In this document: positions 59,107-64,000 of the stretch, in pieces
Position numbering within the stretch: the stretch's first letter is position 1
How the letters are laid out: the number at the start of each line of letters is the position of its first letter
Assembly (NCBI GenBank): GCA_023150345.1
Contig: JAKLLB010000002.1
Location: 84,585-148,584, forward strand
Direction: 5' to 3'
Length of the DNA: 64,000 nt
DNA from: Aquabacterium sp.
GTDB taxonomy: Bacteria; Pseudomonadota; Gammaproteobacteria; Burkholderiales; Burkholderiaceae_C
The notes under the pieces: model-generated
The model's database searches: none
Told to the model about the DNA's origin: nothing
What the model saw: the letters and a program-made list of their open reading frames with translations, nothing else
Program-made: the position numbers and the translations under genes

Positions 59107-59748
59107 TCAGGTCGCCTTGCGCGGCGCCGAGGCGGCGGGGCCGGATGCCGGGGCCGAGGCCGGTTTCCCCGCCTCCTGGGCAGCCGGCTGCTTCAACGAT
59201 ACGCGCACCGAGAAATCGAACAACCGACGTTGCTCGCGGCTGCCGGCCGCAACGGGCACGTTGACCGCCTTGATCTCCACGAGATCGGGCTGACGCAGCC
59301 ATTGCGACTGGTGCTGGGCGTTGCGCAGCAGTTCGGACACCCGCTCGTTGGTCTGGGCAACCCCGGAGATCGTCACCAGATCGCCGTTCTGCTTGATCGA
59401 CGTGAGGTAGATGCCCTCGGGCGTATATCGCACCAGTTCGTCAAGCAGATACACCGGCACGTTGCGGTTGGTCTGAAGGTCCTCGACCGCCTTCTGACGT
59501 GCCTTCAGGCTGTCGATCTCGGCACGCAAGGTGGCAATGTCCTTGATCTGTCCTTCCAGACGCTTGATCTCGGCCGTCAGGAAGCTGTTGCGCTCCTCCT
59601 GCGCCGCAGTCATTTGCAGCACGACGCCGTACCAGATGACGCCGATGCCCAGGCCCACAACGGCCGCCAGTCCGAGGCCGGAGTAGAACGCCCGCTTGCG
59701 CTGCCGGCGTTTCTCTTCCCGGTGCGGAAGAAGGTTGATCAGGATCAC
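59107..59748 (-). CDS. pilN: Type IV pilus inner-membrane protein PilN
   Basis: 213 residues from the GTG at 59748, which overlaps the pilM stop as GTGA. That gives the family opening V-ILINLLPHREEKRRQRK, whose INLLP motif binds PilM. One membrane helix (FYSGLGLAAVVGLGIGVIWYGVVL). Coiled coil EIKRLEGQIKDIATLRAEIDSLKARQKAVEDLQ. Periplasmic domain with YTPEGIYLTSIKQNGDLVTISGVAQTNERVSELLRNAQHSQWL-like parts. C-terminal Ala/Pro/Ser tail. Confidence 0.95.
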   Translation of the reverse strand: MILINLLPHREEKRRQRKRAFYSGLGLAAVVGLGIGVIWYGVVLQMTAAQEERNSFLTAEIKRLEGQIKDIATLRAEIDSLKARQKAVEDLQTNRNVPVYLLDELVRYTPEGIYLTSIKQNGDLVTISGVAQTNERVSELLRNAQHQSQWLRQPDLVEIKAVNVPVAAGSREQRRLFDFSVRVSLKQPAAQEAGKPASAPASGPAASAPRKAT

Positions 59749-60824
59749 TGCACGAACCTCCTCATCGCAAGCCCGCACGCCGTGAGGTAGGAAGGCGCGT
59801 CACGCCGCACCTTCGCCTCGCGCACGGCCGAGCCGAGCTTCATGTTGTCGAAGGGGTTCACCACCATCGATGCAAAGCCGGTGAGCTCGGTCACGCGTTC
59901 CTTGAGTCCGGGCAGCGTGGCCGTGCCGCCGGCAAGCATGACGTAATGGACCTTGTGATGCGGAGTGCTGGTGAAGAAGTACTGCAACGCCCGGCCGATT
60001 TCCTGCGACAGACTATCGACAAACGGCGCCAGGATGATGTTGTCGTAGTCATCGGGCAGGTCGCCGGCGACCTTCTTCTGCTCGGCTTCCTCGAACGAAA
60101 AGCCGTACTGCCGCGAAATCAGCTGCGTGAGCTGCGAGCCGCCGAAGGCCTGGTCGCGGTCATAGAGCATGTCATCGTCGCGCAGCACCTTCAGGCTGGT
60201 TGTGTCCGCGCCGATTTCGAACAGCGCCACCAGCGCGTCGCGGCCCTCGTTGGGCAGCGAGCCAACCACTCGCGACATCGCCAGCCGGGAGGCGTGCGAC
60301 TCGATGTCGAGCACCATGGGCTTGAGACCGGCGGCTTCAGCCAGACCTTGGCGGTCTTGCACCCGATCTTTGCGCGAGGCGGCGATGAGGACCTCGACAT
60401 CGCCGCTGGACGTGGTGCTGGGTCCGATCACGCAGAAATCGAGACTCACCTCGTCGAGGGAGAAGGGGATGTACTGATTGGCCTCGGACTCGACCTGCAA
60501 CTCGAGCTCTTCGTCTCGCAGCCCTGCCGGCAACATGATCTTCTTGGTGATCACCGCCGACTGCGGCATCGCCATGGCGACGTTCTTGGTCTTGGTGCCG
60601 CTCTTGTGCACCAGCTTGCGCACCGCCTCGGCAACTTCATCGAATTTCTCGATCTGGCCATCGGTGATCCAGCCCTTCTCGAAGGGTTCGGAGGCAAAGC
60701 GCTCGAGCACGTACTCGCCGTTTGAGCTCTGACCCAGCTCGACGAGCTTGGCGCTCGATGAACTGATGTCCAGCCCGATCATCGGCTGGTGCTTGCGGCC
60801 CAGCAGCAAGTCCAGAAAGCTCAC
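59745..60824 (-). CDS. pilM: Type IV pilus actin-like protein PilM
   Basis: 359 residues starting at a GTG (60824) with GGGGAGAT upstream. Actin-like ATPase fold: IGLDISSSSAKLVELGQ (about 17), VAMAMPQSAVITKKIMLPAGLRDEELELQVESEANQYIPF, GADTTSLKVLRDDDMLYDRDQAFGGSQLTQLI (about 200) and VMLAGGTATLPGLKERVTELTG (about 293). Cytoplasmic partner of PilN. First gene of pilMNOPQ; divergent from the PBP1A gene. Confidence 0.97.
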   Translation of the reverse strand: MSFLDLLLGRKHQPMIGLDISSSSAKLVELGQSSNGEYVLERFASEPFEKGWITDGQIEKFDEVAEAVRKLVHKSGTKTKNVAMAMPQSAVITKKIMLPAGLRDEELELQVESEANQYIPFSLDEVSLDFCVIGPSTTSSGDVEVLIAASRKDRVQDRQGLAEAAGLKPMVLDIESHASRLAMSRVVGSLPNEGRDALVALFEIGADTTSLKVLRDDDMLYDRDQAFGGSQLTQLISRQYGFSFEEAEQKKVAGDLPDDYDNIILAPFVDSLSQEIGRALQYFFTSTPHHKVHYVMLAGGTATLPGLKERVTELTGFASMVVNPFDNMKLGSAVREAKVRRDAPSYLTACGLAMRRFVQ

Positions 60825-60881
60825 GACAGATCTCCCCTCTCGGGCGAAACTGGGACAGTCAATTCTTAAGAAACTACTTCA

Positions 60882-60910
60882 ATGCTAGCAGTAAAGCCTT
60901 TGTGCACCAA
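60882..60910 (-). promoter_or_regulatory. Probable promoter of pilMNOPQ
   Basis: On the minus strand TTGGTG (60905-60910) and TAGCAT (60882-60887) with 17 bp between. The start point would be near 60875, giving about a 50-base leader before the pilM GTG. Matches are moderate (three and four of six). Confidence 0.4.
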
Positions 60911-61035
60911 AGGAATTTCCCGCGCCGAGTTTGTAACCTCGTTGCGATTCTCCGACGCCAGCCTGCGCATTTGAAACAAGGCGCTATCGCGGCGCCCCCC
61001 TGGAGAGCAGGGATCAGGCCGCAGGTGTGACGTTC

Positions 61036-61041
61036 TATACA
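61036..61041 (+). promoter_or_regulatory. -10-like TATACA directly upstream of PBP1A gene
   Basis: TATACA lies 12 bases before the ATG at 61054, and inside the longer version of this frame that begins at a GTG (61027). The start point near 61048 would leave a leader of only about 6 bases. This supports 61054 as the translation start. No clear -35 at 17 bp. Confidence 0.4.
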
Positions 61042-61053
61042 CTTGCAGGCACT

Positions 61054-63411
61054 ATGACGGAATCCGCGAGCGGCGCCGCGCCCTCCCCAAATTCCGGGCG
61101 CCGCCGCTGGTGGGCAACGCCCGCCCGAGTGGCGACCTGGTGCGCGGGCGCCACCCTGGCGGCACTCGTCGGCCTGTTGATGCTTCTGGCCGTTGCCTTG
61201 TCGGTGGCCTACCCGAACCTTCCCGAGATCAGCGGCCTGGCGGACTATCGGCCGCGGTTGCCGATGCGGGTGATCTCCGCAGATGGTGTGCTTCTGGGTG
61301 AGTTCGGCGAGGAGCGACGCATCTACACACCCATAGCCCAGATCCCGCGGGTGATGCAGGAGGCCGTGCTGGCCATCGAGGACGCCCGGTTCTATCGCCA
61401 CAGCGGGGTCGACTACCTCGGCATTGTCCGCGCCGGACTCGCGCAGTTCAACCGCGCGAAGAGCCAGGGCGCATCGACGATCACGATGCAAGTGGCGCGC
61501 AACTTCTATCTGTCCACCGAGAAGACGTTCACGCGCAAGATCTACGAGATCCTGCTGGCATTGAAGATCGAGAGCCAGTTGTCCAAGGACCAGATCCTGG
61601 AGCTGTACATGAACCAGATCTTCCTGGGCCAGCGGGCCTATGGCTTCGCCGCTGCAGCTGAAATCTACTTCGGCAAACCGATCAAGGAGCTCACGATCGC
61701 CGAAGCGGCCATGCTCGCAGGCCTGCCCCAGGCACCCTCGGCGTACAACCCGATTGCCAACCCCCAGCGCGCGACCCGTCGCCAACAGTACATCATCCAG
61801 CGGATGTACGAAAACGGCTTCATCACCGAGGAGCAGGCCGAAGCCGCGCATCGCCAGCCCCTGCGCTACCGCCCCCAGAGCGACAGCGGTACCCATGCGG
61901 AGTACGTCGCCGAGACCGTGCGTCAGCTCGTCCACAGCCAGTACGGCGACGAGACCACCACCCGGGGGCTCGACGTCCACGTCACAGTTGACTCCTCCGA
62001 CCAGTTCGTCGCCTACCGAGCTCTGCGCAGGGGCCTCCTCAACTACGAACGCCGTCAGGTCTATCGCGGCCCCGAAGACTACGTCGACTTGCCGGCCGAT
62101 CCAGCCGACCTCGACGTGCGTATTGCCGAGGCCCTGGCCGATCACCCGGACAACGACGAACTCAAGGCTGCCGTCGTTCTGGAGGCGTCTCCCCGCAAGG
62201 TGGTCGCGGCACTGCAATCAGGCGAGTCGATCACCGTCACCGGAGACGGGCTGAAGCCGGTGACGTCAGGCTTGTCCGAGAAGGCCGGCCCCAAGACGCA
62301 GATCCGCCGCGGCGCCATCGTTCGCGCCGTGAAGGGGCCCAAGGGCGATTGGATCCTCACGCAGCAACCGGAAGTCGAAGGCGCATTCGTCTCGATCGAC
62401 CCCCGCACCGGCGCCATACGCGCGCTCGTTGGCGGCTTCGACTTCGGCAAGAACAAGTTCAACCATGTGACACAGGCATGGAGGCAGCCGGGCTCGAGCT
62501 TCAAGCCCTTCATCTACTCCAGCGCACTTGAAAAGGGCTTCACCGCGCAGACCACGGTCAACGACGCGCCGTTGTTCTTTGATGCAGGCGCCACCGGCAG
62601 CCAACCTTGGGAGCCCAAGAACTATGACGGCAAGTTCGAAGGCCCGATGCTGCTGAAGCAGGCCCTGGCCAAGTCGAAGAACATGGTGTCGATACGGGTC
62701 CTGCAGGCCGTGGGCACACAGTACGCACAGGAGTGGGCCACGCGGTTCGGTTTCGATGCCGACAAGCACCCGCCCTACCTCACCATGGCCCTTGGCGCGG
62801 GTTCGGTCACACCGCTGCAAATGGCCAGCGCCTACTCCGTTTTCGCCAACGGCGGCCACCGCGTCAATCCGATGCTGATTACCCGCATCACCGACAACCA
62901 GGGCCGCCTGCTGCGCGACGTGCAGCCGCCGGAGGTCGACGAGTCCATGCGTGTGATCGATGCGCGCAACGCGTTCGTGATGACCCAGCTCCTCGGCGAA
63001 GTCACCCGTGCCGGCACCGCAGCGGCTGTCCACCAGACCTTCCGCCGCGCCGATCTCTACGGGAAGACGGGCACGACGAACGATTCGATGGACGCCTGGT
63101 TCGCGGGCTACCAGCCCCATCTGGCTGCGGTGGTGTGGATCGGCTACGACAATCCGCGCAAACTGGGCGACCGCGAGACGGGGGGTGGGCTGGCCTTGCC
63201 GGTCTGGATGGAATACATGGCGCATGCATTGAAGAAGCTGCCCCAGGTCGACCCCGTGGTGCCCGAGGGTGTGGTGCAGCGCGGCAGCGACTGGATCTAT
63301 GACGAGTACGGCCCCGGTGCCGGGGTGAGCAGTGTCGGCATGGACGACAAGCTGCCGCAAGCGCCCACGGACGAGGAGCGCAAGGGCATCCTGGACCTCT
63401 TCCGGCGTTGA
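61054..63411 (+). CDS. mrcA: Penicillin-binding protein 1A (bifunctional)
   Basis: 785 residues from ATG 61054. One N-terminal helix (VATWCAGATLAALVGLLMLLAVAL). Glycosyltransferase (GT51) domain: catalytic Glu in AIEDARFYRHSGVDYLGIVRA (about 109), then GASTITMQVARNFYLS and KILEIYMNQIFLG-like part. OB-like insert typical of PBP1A. Transpeptidase domain: SxxK in QPGSSFKPFIYSSAL (about 482), SxN around AKSKNMVSIRVL, KTG in YGKTGTTNDSMDAWFAGY (about 670). Divergent from pilMNOPQ, as in Pseudomonas ponA. Confidence 0.96.
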   Translation: MTESASGAAPSPNSGRRRWWATPARVATWCAGATLAALVGLLMLLAVALSVAYPNLPEISGLADYRPRLPMRVISADGVLLGEFGEERRIYTPIAQIPRVMQEAVLAIEDARFYRHSGVDYLGIVRAGLAQFNRAKSQGASTITMQVARNFYLSTEKTFTRKIYEILLALKIESQLSKDQILELYMNQIFLGQRAYGFAAAAEIYFGKPIKELTIAEAAMLAGLPQAPSAYNPIANPQRATRRQQYIIQRMYENGFITEEQAEAAHRQPLRYRPQSDSGTHAEYVAETVRQLVHSQYGDETTTRGLDVHVTVDSSDQFVAYRALRRGLLNYERRQVYRGPEDYVDLPADPADLDVRIAEALADHPDNDELKAAVVLEASPRKVVAALQSGESITVTGDGLKPVTSGLSEKAGPKTQIRRGAIVRAVKGPKGDWILTQQPEVEGAFVSIDPRTGAIRALVGGFDFGKNKFNHVTQAWRQPGSSFKPFIYSSALEKGFTAQTTVNDAPLFFDAGATGSQPWEPKNYDGKFEGPMLLKQALAKSKNMVSIRVLQAVGTQYAQEWATRFGFDADKHPPYLTMALGAGSVTPLQMASAYSVFANGGHRVNPMLITRITDNQGRLLRDVQPPEVDESMRVIDARNAFVMTQLLGEVTRAGTAAAVHQTFRRADLYGKTGTTNDSMDAWFAGYQPHLAAVVWIGYDNPRKLGDRETGGGLALPVWMEYMAHALKKLPQVDPVVPEGVVQRGSDWIYDEYGPGAGVSSVGMDDKLPQAPTDEERKGILDLFRR

Positions 63412-63499
63412 TCTTCAGCCGATGGCCGTCGTGGCGGGTTGAGCCCGGAGGGCCGGCAACCGCGATCGAACGCGCGGGGCGGCGGACCCGACCGCGGAC

Positions 63500-63853
63500 T
63501 CAGCCTGGCGCGAACACCAGTGCCCGAGCCGCCTGCTCGCTGGCGCATTTCGACAGCTGGTCGAAGAACTCGCGGTCATCGCGTGTATCGCGCCACAGGC
63601 CTTGGGCATACCGAAAGTGATGCCCACCGGAGCGGGACGCCAGCCAGATTTCGTGCAAGGGCGGCTGCGTGTTGATCACGATCTTGCTGCCGCCCGGAAA
63701 GCTCAGCTCGAGCAAGCCACCGGTGCGCGCAGCGTCGATATCGATCACGTCGTCCTGCAGCCATGCATCGACGATGGACTCGATGCGCGCCAGCACGGCG
63801 TGCGCCAGGTGATGGAACTCGGCATCGGTCAGGCTGGCGGGCTCGGGGCTCAT
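63500..63853 (-). CDS. cyaY: Iron-binding frataxin homologue CyaY
   Basis: 117 residues from the ATG at 63853 (MSPEPASLTDAEFHHLAHAVLARIE). The frataxin core has an acidic first helix and IVDAWLQDDVIDIDAARTGGLLELSFPGGSKIVINTQPPLHEIWLASRSGGHHFRYAQGLWRDTRDDREFFDQLSKCASEQ. It helps regulate iron-sulfur cluster assembly through IscS. An in-frame ATG at 63874 overlaps lptM and is less likely. Only 15 bp separate its start from that of the divergent lptM. Confidence 0.95.
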   Translation of the reverse strand: MSPEPASLTDAEFHHLAHAVLARIESIVDAWLQDDVIDIDAARTGGLLELSFPGGSKIVINTQPPLHEIWLASRSGGHHFRYAQGLWRDTRDDREFFDQLSKCASEQAARALVFAPG

Positions 63854-63868
63854 GGCGATAATGCCTTC
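63854..63868. promoter_or_regulatory. 15-bp divergent start gap with overlapping -10 boxes
   Basis: On the plus strand GATAAT (63857-63862) lies 6 bases before the lptM ATG. On the minus strand the same bases read CATTAT (63858-63863), 4 bases before the cyaY ATG. If both work, the two divergent genes share one promoter core and lptM is leaderless. Confidence 0.4.
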
Positions 63869-64000
63869 ATGCATCGGAACGCCAGTGTAGCCATCTGCGC
63901 CATCCTGATCGGCATCATGGTCGGCCTGCTCGCCGGGTGCGGCCAGAAAGGGCCGTTGCGCTTGCCGGCGCCAGCGCCCGCCGCTTCGAGCAGCACGGGC
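63869..64000 (+). CDS. lptM: LPS translocon maturation lipoprotein LptM (start only)
   Basis: 44 codons are visible before the window ends. MHRNASVAICAILIGIMVGL is the signal peptide; the lipobox is LLAGC with Cys24, followed at once by GQKGPLRLPAPAP. The C-GQKGPL-x-LP motif after the lipid-modified Cys is the hallmark of LptM (YifL), a small lipoprotein that helps LptD mature. In many betaproteobacteria lysA follows; that would lie beyond position 64000. Confidence 0.85.
   Translation, partial: MHRNASVAICAILIGIMVGLLAGCGQKGPLRLPAPAPAASSSTG

Overview
The window is a high-GC chromosomal segment from a betaproteobacterium, most likely order Burkholderiales (Comamonadaceae/Rubrivivax-Leptothrix type). 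This is inferred from gene content and gene order: hemA-prfA-prmC-grxD, pilMNOPQ-aroK-aroB-dgt-gltBD, a mla operon that carries its own mlaA, zwf-hexR next to tal-pgi, and cyaY divergent from lptM. No rRNA, CRISPR array, intact insertion sequence, prophage or plasmid function was seen, and no gene-free stretch exceeds about 300 bp. The window is essentially core chromosome with a few lineage-specific insertions.

Layout. 1-3.5 kb (minus): pilR (cut by the window edge), pilS, a small zinc-ribbon-like protein and a CcsA/YpjD-type membrane protein. 3.6-7.3 kb: ffh and ftsY face each other around a DUF2726 gene, followed by tRNA-Met(CAT) with its promoter and terminator. 7.3-14 kb (mostly plus): a secreted small protein, miaB, hemA, prfA, prmC, a beta-barrel protein and grxD. 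14-17.3 kb: a lytic transglycosylase and proS (minus), then rppH (plus). 17.3-25.5 kb: lipid and accessory metabolism, with a wax ester synthase/DGAT divergent from an acyl-CoA-binding protein, a PHA-system protein, a zinc aminopeptidase-like lipoprotein, a molybdopterin oxidoreductase and two peptidase-like genes. 25.6-29.9 kb: lysR/lysA as a divergent pair and an ABC exporter. 29.9-39.3 kb: an OmpA-like lipoprotein, a membrane Ser/Thr kinase, pgi and tal (minus), a Tat-exported beta-helix protein, and zwf-hexR (plus) behind a HexR-type palindrome. 39.3-60.8 kb is one long minus-strand run: mlaFEDACB, gltBD, a degenerate RAYT-like protein, dgt, aroB, aroK, an Ig-repeat lipoprotein and pilMNOPQ. 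61-64 kb: PBP1A (divergent from pilM), cyaY and the start of lptM.

How the genes work together. The pil genes build the type IV pilus inner-membrane and secretin machinery, with PilSR as its transcriptional control. zwf, tal, pgi and hexR form a local hexose-phosphate module. The mla genes keep outer-membrane lipid asymmetry. gltBD assimilates ammonium, and aroKB feeds the shikimate pathway.

The most unusual items are five. (i) A RAYT/IS200-like protein upstream of gltB has lost the HUH histidine and the tyrosine and looks domesticated. (ii) An Ig-repeat lipoprotein is inserted between pilQ and aroK. (iii) A membrane kinase plus an OmpA-like lipoprotein are translationally coupled downstream of tal-pgi. 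(iv) lysA is the enterobacterial type with a divergent lysR, although the usual betaproteobacterial lysA position (after lptM) lies at the window edge. (v) Several near-consensus -10 boxes sit directly against start codons, suggesting leaderless transcripts. All start-site choices and functions come from reading the sequence only; no search was run.
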